64,000 bases of DNA from NCBI RefSeq assembly GCF_001690985.1, contig NZ_MAJS01000079.1, positions 496,001 through 560,000 on the forward strand, read 5' to 3'. Below the pieces are notes generated by a model. The model searched no databases. It was given only the letters and a program-made list of their open reading frames with translations, and had not been told where the DNA came from. The position numbers were made by a program, and so were the translations under genes. The DNA comes from Aliivibrio sp. 1S175 (GTDB lineage Bacteria; Pseudomonadota; Gammaproteobacteria; Enterobacterales; Vibrionaceae). Below are positions 1 through 7,145 of this stretch, one piece after another (the stretch's first letter is position 1; each line of letters opens with the position of its first letter).

Positions 1-139
1 CTTCTAGTGCATGAGGTCTTGCCGCATTTTTGCTGGTTAAGACACTTGCTGAGCCAGTTACTTCAAACCACTCAGCATTAGCTGGTGATGTATAACTTAT
101 TGTTAATATTGATGTAAGTAAAAAAAATATTCTTTTCAT
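1..139 (-). CDS. flgT: FlgT, H-ring flagellar protein (N-terminal part only)
   Basis: The reverse strand reads 46 codons from an ATG at 137-139 and runs off the left edge. It begins with a signal peptide (basic MKR, hydrophobic stretch, cleavage expected after Ala-Asn-Ala at residues 20-22) followed by EWFEVTGSASV and a small HALE motif, the conserved start of mature FlgT. FlgT is known in vibrios as a periplasmic protein that forms the H ring around the L/P rings of the sodium-driven polar flagellum. It is divergent to flgOP, the usual vibrio order. The rest of the gene lies outside the window, so identity rests on the N-terminus and context. Confidence 0.82.
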   Translation of the reverse strand, partial: MKRIFFLLTSILTISYTSPANAEWFEVTGSASVLTSKNAARPHALE

Positions 140-157
140 TGTTGCTATCTGCCAAGT

Positions 158-173
158 GGGTATGAAATTTGCT
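158..173 (+). promoter_or_regulatory. Candidate sigma-54 promoter of flgOP
   Basis: GGGTATGAAATTTGCT fits the -24/-12 pattern with GG at 159-160 and GC at 171-172, ten bases apart, and a perfect TTGCT -12 element. The -24 half (GGGTAT against TGGCAC) is weaker than at the other sigma-54 promoters here. It points at flgO across a leader of about 120 nt. Dependence of flgOP on FlrC/sigma-54 is reported in V. cholerae, which agrees. Confidence 0.5.
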
Positions 174-307
174 AACTAATATTTGTTGATTGATAAAAGT
201 ACTTACAAATTGCGTTTCCTAAACTACTGCAATTTTTGTTCCTAGTTTAAATTTGACGCTTAAATCAAATGAGTAAGTACATAAAAACATTATCTGGAGA
301 TAATAGA

Positions 308-943
308 ATGAGAGTATTAGTTGTAATTTTGCTGTCTATGGTGATAAGTGCCTGTGCATATTCACCTATTTATAATGGTAAAGAACCTTATAACGGCAGC
401 CCATTTATGTTGGCCGATACACCTCGACATACAATGGATTACTTTGTTGAAAGTTTAACTGAGCAATTGGTCACATCGAATACGACATTGTCGGCACGAT
501 CTCCTATTGCGATCACATCTTTTGTTGATTTACAGCAGATGGATCAAACGAACTGGTTAGGTAACTCAGTAACCGAAGGATTTATGTTTCAGTTACAACG
601 CCGTGGTTTTAAGGTTATTGATTATAAAACAACGGGTAATATTCGCGTCACTCAACAGGGTGATTTTGCGTTTAGTCGTGATTGGAAAGAGTTAGTACAA
701 GAACAGCAGGTTGATTACGTATTAACAGGCACCATGCTTCGCCAAGATGGTGGTGTGTTAATTAATGCTCGTATTATCGGCATGCAAACACGAATTGTTG
801 TTGCATCGGCACAAGGTTTCCTTCCTGCGGATCGAATTGGCCGTGATTTAGACACATTAAACACCATGCGTATGGAAGATGGTGTTCTTATTCGTTCTGA
901 TGTAAAAAAAGCAGAGCGTAATACCATTATTTTACGCCCATAG
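308..943 (+). CDS. flgO: FlgO, outer-membrane flagellar lipoprotein
   Basis: A 211-residue lipoprotein. The ATG at 308 is preferred over the upstream ATG at 269 because GGAGA lies at 296-300 and the product then starts with a proper lipoprotein signal: basic start, hydrophobic core and a lipobox ending at Cys16 (VISAC). The mature part carries the FlgO-family domain. In V. cholerae FlgO and FlgP are outer-membrane proteins needed for full motility and for stable flagella, working with FlgT. flgP follows 8 bases downstream, so the two are co-transcribed, probably from the candidate sigma-54 site at 158-173. Confidence 0.9.
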   Translation: MRVLVVILLSMVISACAYSPIYNGKEPYNGSPFMLADTPRHTMDYFVESLTEQLVTSNTTLSARSPIAITSFVDLQQMDQTNWLGNSVTEGFMFQLQRRGFKVIDYKTTGNIRVTQQGDFAFSRDWKELVQEQQVDYVLTGTMLRQDGGVLINARIIGMQTRIVVASAQGFLPADRIGRDLDTLNTMRMEDGVLIRSDVKKAERNTIILRP

Positions 944-951
944 GAGATCTA

Positions 952-1386
952 ATGATGAAACATTGGTTTTTAGTCGCATTATTAGTCTTAGTTGGTTGCC
1001 AGCCTTTAGGTGCTATGCGTGAAAGTGACCATTTAAGTGCTATCGGATATGCGAGTATTAGTGAGCAGTCTGGTAAGAATATTGATGAAAAACGCATTCG
1101 TGCCATGCGAGCATCAAAGGTTGATGCTTATCGTGAACTCGCAGAGCAAGTGTATGGAATGCGTATCAGTGGTAAGGTTGAAATGAATGATCAACAATTG
1201 GGTGAAGAAACCACCAGTGCAGGGGTTGATGGTATTATTCGCGGTGCCGAAGTAATTCGAACGTACCCTGTTGGAGATAGCTACGTAACAGAATTAAAAT
1301 TAGATTTAAAGAAAATGGAACGTATGAAAAATCAGGGTCAGGTTTATGACGTACCATCAACACAGAGAAAAACAACGTTATTCTAA
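952..1386 (+). CDS. flgP: FlgP, outer-membrane flagellar lipoprotein
   Basis: A 144-residue lipoprotein with hydrophobic leader and lipobox LVGC (Cys16), then a compact LPP20-type domain. AGGAG at 942-946 sits at the end of flgO and serves this start; two ATG codons lie in tandem (952, 955) and either could be used. FlgP in vibrios forms part of the outer-membrane ring structures of the sheathed polar flagellum and is required for motility. It is the second and last gene of the flgOP unit, followed by a clear hairpin terminator. Confidence 0.9.
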   Translation: MMKHWFLVALLVLVGCQPLGAMRESDHLSAIGYASISEQSGKNIDEKRIRAMRASKVDAYRELAEQVYGMRISGKVEMNDQQLGEETTSAGVDGIIRGAEVIRTYPVGDSYVTELKLDLKKMERMKNQGQVYDVPSTQRKTTLF

Positions 1387-1418
1387 TTAGTAAATAAATA
1401 CTCTCATTCGACATATTT

Positions 1419-1451
1419 GCCCTTGGCGCTTTTAGCTCCGAGGGCTTTTTT
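1419..1451 (+). terminator. Rho-independent terminator of flgOP
   Basis: Arms GCCCTTGGCGC (1419-1429) and GCTCCGAGGGC (1435-1445) pair with one wobble and one mismatch around a TTTTA loop, then six T (1446-1451). It lies 33 bases after flgP. On the other strand there is no T run, so it probably does not serve flgN. Confidence 0.85.
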
Positions 1452-1611
1452 ATGGGGGAGATAAGGGCTAGAGTTTTACCCTAATTACATAAGTTATGGG
1501 TGAGTAAGAGATAGGAACTGCAGGAGTTAGGTTTTAGTCAAAGATAAAAGGGCAGATAGTACTGTGCCGTATATCGAGGATCATTATGGATACTTGGGAA
1601 AGTTGAGAAGG

Positions 1612-2040
1612 TTAGGCTTTTATGTTGGTGCCTAGCGTTGTGATATTGCGAGTTTGGCCTTCTGCTGTATATGTCATGCCATTTTTACCGCGGCTTTGCT
1701 GCATTAAGTTGTTTAACTTATTGAAACTTAGTTGTGCGCGTTGAAGTGCTTCGCCATTGATCACATTTTCTTCTTTGCAGTCGTGAATGATAGATTTAAT
1801 CTCAATCACTTTTTCATTTAATGCATTGTCTTCAGAAAGAAGTTGTCTTTCCGCATGGCTGCCTAATAGTTGGTCATATTGGCGTAATTGGTTTAGTAAC
1901 CCCAATTTATCGTGAGCGATATTCTCCATTTCTGTTGGTTTTCTACTTGCAATTGCCACTTTCTCTCGGCTAAGAACTGTCGAAAGCGATAATGCAACAC
2001 TGCGTTGTAGATCCAATAATTCAGTTAATGTTTGAGCCAT
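1612..2040 (-). CDS. flgN: FlgN, export chaperone for FlgK/FlgL
   Basis: A 142-residue, largely alpha-helical, charged protein of the FlgN family, normal in length. FlgN is the cytoplasmic chaperone that binds the hook-filament junction proteins FlgK and FlgL and brings them to the export gate. It starts at ATG 2038-2040 with an AGAG-type ribosome site and follows flgM by 49 bases, forming the standard flgA-flgM-flgN order read leftwards. No T-rich terminator for this strand is visible beyond its stop, so the end of the transcript is not defined. Sequence similarity is low in this family; position next to flgM makes the call firm. Confidence 0.88.
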   Translation of the reverse strand: MAQTLTELLDLQRSVALSLSTVLSREKVAIASRKPTEMENIAHDKLGLLNQLRQYDQLLGSHAERQLLSEDNALNEKVIEIKSIIHDCKEENVINGEALQRAQLSFNKLNNLMQQSRGKNGMTYTAEGQTRNITTLGTNIKA

Positions 2041-2089
2041 GTTGTCTCTATATTAAAATGTACACAAAGAAAAAAGTAACCAGCCTAGG

Positions 2090-2401
2090 TTATAGGCCGG
2101 CTAATTCATCTTCAAATTTAATCATGTTGTCTGCTAGACGCTCAGGATCAACAGAATAAGAGCCATTTGCAATTGCGGCTTTAATTGCGGCTACTTTATC
2201 TTCATTAAAAGAAGGTTCAGTGGCCAGTTGTTGGTGCATCTTGCCAATTTCTTTTCCTTGATTACTCAAAGACACAGCATCCATTTTTGCAGGCACAGTC
2301 GATGTTGGATTCGTTGGTGTTTTATCACCGGAATCGACACGACTCTGATTACGTAATGTTGCCATCGCTTGGCTAGCACGTAGTTGGTCAATACTTGTCA
2401 T
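2090..2401 (-). CDS. flgM: FlgM, anti-sigma-28 factor
   Basis: A 103-residue protein with the usual FlgM pattern: a disordered Ser/Thr/Pro-rich N-terminal half (export signal) and a C-terminal helical part with V-A-A-I-K-A-A-I-A-N-G-S-Y and D-P-E-R-L-A motifs that bind sigma-28. It holds FliA inactive until the hook is complete and is then exported through the flagellum, releasing late gene expression. A ribosome site AAGG lies about ten bases before the start. Two sigma-28 promoters lie upstream on the same strand, which gives the known feedback loop in which FliA makes its own inhibitor. Confidence 0.95.
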   Translation of the reverse strand: MTSIDQLRASQAMATLRNQSRVDSGDKTPTNPTSTVPAKMDAVSLSNQGKEIGKMHQQLATEPSFNEDKVAAIKAAIANGSYSVDPERLADNMIKFEDELAGL

Positions 2402-2444
2402 ATATTCAAGCCTTTTAGCCGGTTAATACATTTTCATAATCTAT

Positions 2445-2471
2445 CTATCGGCTGTCAAAAAATTAACTTAA
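2445..2471 (-). promoter_or_regulatory. Proximal sigma-28 promoter of flgM
   Basis: Read on the minus strand: TTAA (2468-2471), 15-base spacer (2453-2467), GCCGATAG (2445-2452). The spacing and -10 element match the FliA consensus TAAA-N15-GCCGATAA. The same TTAA-N15-GCCGATA form occurs before flaB. The start of transcription would lie about 35 bases before the flgM ATG. Confidence 0.75.
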
Positions 2472-2551
2472 GCAAATAATGAAGTTTTTTGACGCTTTTC
2501 CCATTATTTTTAAACTTTAGTAAACTAAGCATAAATAATGCCACAATAATC

Positions 2552-2578
2552 ATATCGGCGCTAAGTAAAAGAAGTTTA
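2552..2578 (-). promoter_or_regulatory. Distal sigma-28 promoter of flgM
   Basis: Read on the minus strand: TAAA (2575-2578), 15-base spacer (2560-2574), GCCGATAT (2552-2559). This is the closest match to the sigma-28 consensus in the window and lies 107 bases upstream of the proximal one, in the flgA-flgM gap. Confidence 0.78.
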
Positions 2579-2619
2579 GCGAAATATCTAATAGTTAACT
2601 AACAATTACGTATTATTTT

Positions 2620-3363
2620 TTAAAAACGAATACTAATCTCACCTACCGCGGTAACGATGCCGCTAACGATGCGTTTAGATTTGTCATTTTTAACATTTAC
2701 TTTATCACCAAGAGCCCCATCACCCAGTGCGGTTCCCTTAGTTAAGATGCTTAATTCACCTTTCTCAGCTTTAATTATAACACTGTCGTTACGACACACC
2801 ATACAGATGTCGTTTTTTTCGACAACGTCGCCAGCTCTTACACTCCGTTTAATTCTTGAACCGATAAGTTCATTAGGATTAGCATAGCCGCCACGTCGAT
2901 AAGTTCGACTATTTACAAGAGTTAAGGTTAAATCGTTACTTGATATTGAGTGCCCTTTAGATAAAGAGGACAGAGCAGTAACTAATGGCATCATTAATTC
3001 TGTTTTTACAGGAACATAGACTTTCCAATCGTCTGGTTGGCATTCAATTAAAACGGACGTATTACCACTTGTATTTAATCGGCCAGGCAAAGAGGCGCTC
3101 AATGGTATTGGGCAATCTGTTGCGTAAATTCGGCTGTCAATTCGAGCAGCTTCGATAGTCATAGTTCCACTTTTAGGGAGTTCAATTTGCGCTTGAATGA
3201 ACGATTCTGCCGTGTGTTTTATGCTGCTTAATTGATCGTCCGTGGCTGCATACGCAATAGTATTAAAGAAACTTATAAATAGGCCGATAAGACTTATAAG
3301 TCGATAAAAAGTGGTTCTGGAATCACGTATTTTTATTATCATATTTTTATTATAAAATGCCAT
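2620..3363 (-). CDS. flgA: FlgA, P-ring assembly chaperone
   Basis: A 247-residue protein with an N-terminal hydrophobic segment (residues about 20-38, ending in Ala-Tyr-Ala-Ala, a plausible signal cleavage) and a C-terminal SAF domain with the FlgA signature around S-R-T-Y-R-R-G-G-Y and I-G-S-R-I-K-R-S-V-R-A-G-D-V. FlgA is a periplasmic chaperone that helps FlgI form the P ring. ATG at 3361-3363 is used; ATG at 3342 is also possible and neither has a strong ribosome site. It is divergent to cheV and lies upstream of flgM with a 218-base gap that holds two sigma-28 promoters. Confidence 0.9.
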   Translation of the reverse strand: MAFYNKNMIIKIRDSRTTFYRLISLIGLFISFFNTIAYAATDDQLSSIKHTAESFIQAQIELPKSGTMTIEAARIDSRIYATDCPIPLSASLPGRLNTSGNTSVLIECQPDDWKVYVPVKTELMMPLVTALSSLSKGHSISSNDLTLTLVNSRTYRRGGYANPNELIGSRIKRSVRAGDVVEKNDICMVCRNDSVIIKAEKGELSILTKGTALGDGALGDKVNVKNDKSKRIVSGIVTAVGEISIRF

Positions 3364-3437
3364 AGGGTATATCGTGTTCTTAATGGGGTTATGTTAGGCT
3401 CACGGTTCATTGATAATGGCACAAGATGGAGTCATAT

Positions 3438-4358
3438 ATGACAGGTATACTGGATTCGGTGAATCAGCGCACACAACTTGTTGGACAAAACCGCTTAGAA
3501 CTACTTACTTTCCGTCTTATGGGACGTCAACGTTATGGTATTAACGTTTTTAAAGTAAAAGAAGTATTACAGTGTCCGAGATTGACTTCAATACCAAATT
3601 TAAATCCCTTAGTAAAAGGAATTGCTCACATTCGAGGTCAAACGATCTCTGTGATTGATTTAAGTCTTGCTACTGGTGGGCGAGCAACAACCGATATCGA
3701 TAAATGTTTTATTATCATTTCAGAATTCAACCGTACTATTCAGGGCTTTCTTGTTAAGTCAGTTGAACGTATCGTTAATATGCATTGGGAAGCTATCTTG
3801 CCACCACCGCAGGGTACCGGGCGCGCAAATTATTTAACTGCAGTAACCAACATTGATGATGAATTAGTTGAAATTTTAGATGTAGAGAAGATTTTATCTG
3901 AAATTGCACCTATTGATGAAACGATTAGCGAAGAATTAGTTGAAGAAATGGCAGTAATTAGCCCTGAAATTGTACGTAGAGTATTAATTGCAGATGATTC
4001 AAGTGTTGCTCGTAAACAAGTGCAACGAGCTGTTCAATCGATTGGTTTTGAAACCATAATGGTAAAAGACGGTAAAGAAGCACTAAATAGATTAGTTGAC
4101 ATGGCCAATGAAGGCAGTATTTATGAGCAAATTGGTCTGGTAATATCTGACGTAGAAATGCCAGAGATGGACGGTTATACACTAACGGCAGAAATTCGTC
4201 GTGAACCCGCACTGAAAGACTTGCATGTTATATTGCATACCTCTTTAAGTGGTGTATTTAACCAAGCCATGGTTGAGCGTGTAGGTGCAAACCAATTTAT
4301 TGCAAAATTTAATCCAGATGAACTGGGTGCCGCTGTGAAAAGAGCGGTTGAAAAATAA
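3438..4358 (+). CDS. cheV: CheV, CheW-receiver coupling protein
   Basis: A 306-residue protein with a CheW-like domain (about residues 15-150, with the Y-G-I-N-V-F-K-V-K-E-V-L segment that docks to receptors and CheA) and a receiver domain (about 180-300) whose phospho-acceptor is Asp238 in ISDVEMPEMDG. It couples receptors to CheA and may act as a phosphate sink or adaptation element. ATG at 3438 is preferred over 3426: GGAG at 3428-3431 is six bases before it. The cheV-cheR pair next to the flg cluster is the normal vibrio arrangement. Confidence 0.93.
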   Translation: MTGILDSVNQRTQLVGQNRLELLTFRLMGRQRYGINVFKVKEVLQCPRLTSIPNLNPLVKGIAHIRGQTISVIDLSLATGGRATTDIDKCFIIISEFNRTIQGFLVKSVERIVNMHWEAILPPPQGTGRANYLTAVTNIDDELVEILDVEKILSEIAPIDETISEELVEEMAVISPEIVRRVLIADDSSVARKQVQRAVQSIGFETIMVKDGKEALNRLVDMANEGSIYEQIGLVISDVEMPEMDGYTLTAEIRREPALKDLHVILHTSLSGVFNQAMVERVGANQFIAKFNPDELGAAVKRAVEK

Positions 4359-4426
4359 AGTTTACCTGTTATTTTGTCACCTATAACTAAAGTGACATTC
4401 ATTTTTATGTGGAAATTTATTCGTTA

Positions 4427-5254
4427 ATGACAACTATAACTATCAACGAACAAGAATATCGTGATTTTAGCCGATTTCTTGAGTCTCAATGTGGCATTGT
4501 TCTTGGTGACAGTAAGCAATATTTAGTGAGAAGCCGACTGAGCCCTTTGGTTGCTAAGTTTTCATTAGCTTCATTGTCTGATTTATTAAAGCTGGTTGTT
4601 TCTGGTCGTAATCGTGAATTACGCGTTGCAGCAGTTGATGCAATGACAACAAATGAAACGTTATGGTTTAGAGACGGTTACCCGTTTACGGTATTGTCTG
4701 ATAAATTACTGCCTGAATTAGCGGCAAACCGTCGCCCATTAAAAATTTGGTCAGCGGCAAGTTCATCTGGTCAAGAACCTTACTCGATGGGCATGATTAT
4801 TTCTGAAATTCAAGCACGTAAGCCGGGGTTTCTTCCAAACATTAGCATTACAGCAACTGATATTTCACCATCAATGCTAGAAAGCTGCAAAGCAGGCGTT
4901 TACGATAATCTGGCATTAAGTCGTGGTTTATCGCCTGAGCGTCGTCGTGCTTTTTTTGAAGATGCCGGTGATGGAAAAATGAAAATTAACGATAAAATTA
5001 AACGTATGGTTAATTTCCGCCCTCAAAATTTAATGGACAGCTATAGCTTACTTGGTAAATTTGACATTATTTTCTGTCGCAACGTGTTGATCTATTTTGC
5101 TCCAGATATGAAAGCGAAAGTGTTAAATCAGATGGCGGCAAGTCTTAACCCTGGTGGGTATTTATTGCTTGGTGCGTCAGAGTCACTAACGGGTTTGACC
5201 GATAAATTTGAAATGGTTCGCTGTAATCCAGGAATTATTTATAAGCTTAAATAA
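4427..5254 (+). CDS. cheR: CheR, chemoreceptor methyltransferase
   Basis: A 275-residue S-adenosylmethionine-dependent methyltransferase that methylates glutamates on chemoreceptors, opposing CheB. An N-terminal helical CheR domain precedes the methyltransferase fold with I-W-S-A-A-S-S-S-G-Q-E-P-Y-S (SAM loop), I-T-A-T-D-I-S and I-F-C-R-N-V-L-I-Y-F motifs. A GTG at 4409 in frame is the longest start, but the family begins at the MTTITI segment, so ATG 4427 is chosen; a clear ribosome site is lacking at both. It follows cheV by 68 bases and is closed by a terminator. Confidence 0.93.
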   Translation: MTTITINEQEYRDFSRFLESQCGIVLGDSKQYLVRSRLSPLVAKFSLASLSDLLKLVVSGRNRELRVAAVDAMTTNETLWFRDGYPFTVLSDKLLPELAANRRPLKIWSAASSSGQEPYSMGMIISEIQARKPGFLPNISITATDISPSMLESCKAGVYDNLALSRGLSPERRRAFFEDAGDGKMKINDKIKRMVNFRPQNLMDSYSLLGKFDIIFCRNVLIYFAPDMKAKVLNQMAASLNPGGYLLLGASESLTGLTDKFEMVRCNPGIIYKLK

Positions 5255-5277
5255 TTACATTTGAGCATTTTATGAAC

Positions 5278-5303
5278 AAAAAGCGGCTTAGGTCGCTTTT
5301 TTT
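5278..5303 (+). terminator. Terminator after cheR
   Basis: AAAAAGCG (5278-5285) pairs with CGCTTTTT (5294-5301) across a short GCTTAGGT centre, followed by a T run to 5303. It separates cheVR from the flgB promoter. Confidence 0.75.
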
Positions 5304-5383
5304 GTGCCTAAAACTCAGGTTCGGCATGTTAATTGCTATATTTTCATTAGTAGTACGTCAATCTGCTTGTTGAATAACAAAGT

Positions 5384-5399
5384 TGGCATACAGGTTGCT
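5384..5399 (+). promoter_or_regulatory. Sigma-54 promoter of flgBCD(E)
   Basis: TGGCATACAGGTTGCT: GG at 5385-5386 and GC at 5397-5398, exactly ten bases between them, with near-consensus -24 and perfect TTGCT -12. It lies 48 bases before the flgB start. Confidence 0.88.
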
Positions 5400-5447
5400 A
5401 TATAGAAATTATATATACTGCTAGTCAGTTCTTGTGGAGGGTTTGAA

Positions 5448-5843
5448 ATGGCAATTTCTTTTGATAACGCATTAGGTATTCATCAGTACACGGTAGGAGT
5501 TCGCTCTGAACGTGCTGAAATGCTAGCGACCAACATCGCTCAAGCAAATACACCTGGCTATAAAGCAAAAGGGATGGATTTTCAAAAAGCAATGCAGTCG
5601 GCAACATCGAAGGCAAGCATGGGTCTTAGCCGTACCGATGGTCGGCACATCAATGCCTCAACACGAGTGGCAGGGGAGATTCAATACCGTGTACCAACTC
5701 AACCAGATACAGGAGATGGCAACACGGTAGATGTGGATTTGGAGCGTAATTTATTTATGCAAAACCAACTTCGTCATCAAGCATCATTGGAATTTTTAGG
5801 TAGCAAATTCAAAAACCTAACCAAAGCAATTAAAGGGGAATAG
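5448..5843 (+). CDS. flgB: FlgB, proximal rod protein
   Basis: A 131-residue rod subunit. The N-terminal region has the rod/hook family pattern A-T-N-I-A-Q-A-N-T-P-G-Y-K-A (about residues 27-40) and the C-terminus the matching amphipathic helix; the length is normal. FlgB with FlgC and FlgF builds the proximal rod in the periplasm after export. GTGGAGG stands just before the ATG. It is the first gene of a unit driven by the sigma-54 promoter at 5384; flgC starts two bases after its stop, so the two are translationally linked. Confidence 0.95.
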   Translation: MAISFDNALGIHQYTVGVRSERAEMLATNIAQANTPGYKAKGMDFQKAMQSATSKASMGLSRTDGRHINASTRVAGEIQYRVPTQPDTGDGNTVDVDLERNLFMQNQLRHQASLEFLGSKFKNLTKAIKGE

Positions 5844-5845
5844 AG

Positions 5846-6262
5846 ATGAGCTTATTTAATGTTTTTAACGTTACAGGTTCTGCCATGAGTGCAGAGTCAG
5901 TTCGTCTTAATACCACTTCAAGTAATATGGCAAATGCCGACAGTGTAAGTAGCTCTGCTGCTGAAACGTATAAGGCTCGCCAAGCTGTCTTTGGTGCGGA
6001 ATTGAGTAAAGCGAAATACAACCAAGATCATACTGTTCCAGTAAAAGTTCTTGGTATTGTAGAAAGCCAAAAACCGTTGCGTGCAGAATATAATCCTGAC
6101 CACCCTATGGCAAATGACGATGGTTATATTTTTAAACCAAACGTTAATGTGATGGAAGAAATGGCAAATATGATCTCTGCTTCTCGTTCATACCAAACGA
6201 ATGTTCAAGTAGCAGATGCGAGTAAACAAATGTTGCAGAGTACTCTGCGAATGGGTCAATAA
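5846..6262 (+). CDS. flgC: FlgC, proximal rod protein
   Basis: A 138-residue rod subunit with the N-terminal S-E-S-V-R-L-N-T-T-S-S-N-M-A-N-A-D segment of the family, a central H-P-M-A-N-D-D-G-Y-I-F-K-P-N-V-N segment and a C-terminal S-R-S-Y-Q-T-N-V helix. Normal length. It follows flgB almost directly (GGGGAATAG ribosome site overlaps the flgB end) and flgD follows after 15 bases. Confidence 0.95.
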   Translation: MSLFNVFNVTGSAMSAESVRLNTTSSNMANADSVSSSAAETYKARQAVFGAELSKAKYNQDHTVPVKVLGIVESQKPLRAEYNPDHPMANDDGYIFKPNVNVMEEMANMISASRSYQTNVQVADASKQMLQSTLRMGQ

Positions 6263-6277
6263 GGATAGGAGGTAGCT

Positions 6278-6988
6278 ATGACTGGAATCAATAACGTTGG
6301 TCAAAACGGCTTGTCCTACATCGACCAGCTTAAAAGTCTTCAAGAGGCAAATAAGCCTGAAAAGACCACTGGTGGTAAAAATGAACTGAAGCAAGAAGAC
6401 TTCCTTTCATTATTAACCAAACAGTTGTCTCAACAAGACCCGTTTAAGCCGGTTGAAAACGATCAAATGATTGCTCAAATGGCATCATTTGCAACCGTTG
6501 ATGGTATTGGCAAGATGAATACACAGTTTGATAGCTTGAATTCATCAATGACATCTAACCAAGCATTACAAGCGTCTTCGCTTGTAGGCCGTGATGTTCT
6601 AGTACCTGGCGCTAAAGGCTTAAAAGAAGCAGATAAAAGTATGGCGGCAATGGTTAAATTGCCACAATCAATTAATAACCTAATGGTTCGTGTTGAAAAC
6701 GAGCAAGGTCAATTAATTCGTACTTTAGATGTGGGCGCTAAACCTGCTGGCGACACTCGTGTTGAGTGGGACGGCAAAGATGAAAAAGGCAATGCAATGC
6801 CTGCTGGTCGCTACAGTATTAAAGCGGCGGGCGTGCTTGATGGAGAAAACAAAGAATTTGGCGTATCAACATACGCTAACGTCAACAGTGTTCTTCTAGG
6901 CAAAGGCGATGGCAATGTTCTGCTTAATCTTGCTGGCTTTACCTCACCTATGAAACTAGCAGAAGTGTTAGAAGTAGGTAAGGCGTAA
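6278..6988 (+). CDS. flgD: FlgD, hook cap protein
   Basis: A 236-residue hook-assembly scaffold. The N-terminal Q-E-D-F-L-S-L-L-T-K-Q-L-S-Q-Q-D-P-F-K-P-V-E-N segment (about residues 40-65) is the FlgD signature; the C-terminal half holds the FlgD Ig-like/Tudor-like module with G-D-T-R-V-E-W-D-G-K-D and P-A-G-R-Y-S. It caps the growing hook and is lost on completion. A strong ribosome site AGGAGG precedes the ATG. The 157-base gap to flgE holds two inverted repeats, recorded separately. Confidence 0.95.
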   Translation: MTGINNVGQNGLSYIDQLKSLQEANKPEKTTGGKNELKQEDFLSLLTKQLSQQDPFKPVENDQMIAQMASFATVDGIGKMNTQFDSLNSSMTSNQALQASSLVGRDVLVPGAKGLKEADKSMAAMVKLPQSINNLMVRVENEQGQLIRTLDVGAKPAGDTRVEWDGKDEKGNAMPAGRYSIKAAGVLDGENKEFGVSTYANVNSVLLGKGDGNVLLNLAGFTSPMKLAEVLEVGKA

Positions 6989-6994
6989 AAGGGC

Positions 6995-7031
6995 GAATAT
7001 TCAGTGCAGCATTTTAGCTGCCTGAATACTC
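6995..7031 (+). other. Hairpin in the flgD-flgE gap
   Basis: GAATATTCAG (6995-7004) pairs with CTGAATACTC (7022-7031) with one mismatch, and GCAGC (7006-7010) with GCTGC (7017-7021), loop ATTTTA, one bulged T. No T run follows, so this is not a normal intrinsic terminator. It could be an RNA processing or stability element. Confidence 0.6.
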
Positions 7032-7065
7032 CCATTTATAGTGAAATTCATTAAATAGAGCTATG

Positions 7066-7112
7066 CCAATTCCTTTAACATTCCCAATGACGGTGATCGT
7101 TAATGGAATTGG
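7066..7112 (+). repeat. Inverted repeat before flgE
   Basis: CCAATTCCTTTAAC (7066-7079) and GTTAATGGAATTGG (7099-7112) are complementary at 13 of 14 positions, with a 19-base loop. It ends 34 bases before the flgE ATG. No promoter of sigma-54 or sigma-28 type was found in this gap, so the two repeats are the only visible signals between flgD and flgE. Confidence 0.6.
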
Positions 7113-7145
7113 AAATCATCAGCGTAGCTAGATAGGAGATATCAA

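Noticed and set aside
5357-5374. Possible FlrA box GTCAA-N8-TTGAA upstream of flgB
   Set aside because: The half-site spacing is eight bases, not four as at fliE, and flgB is expected to depend on FlrC.
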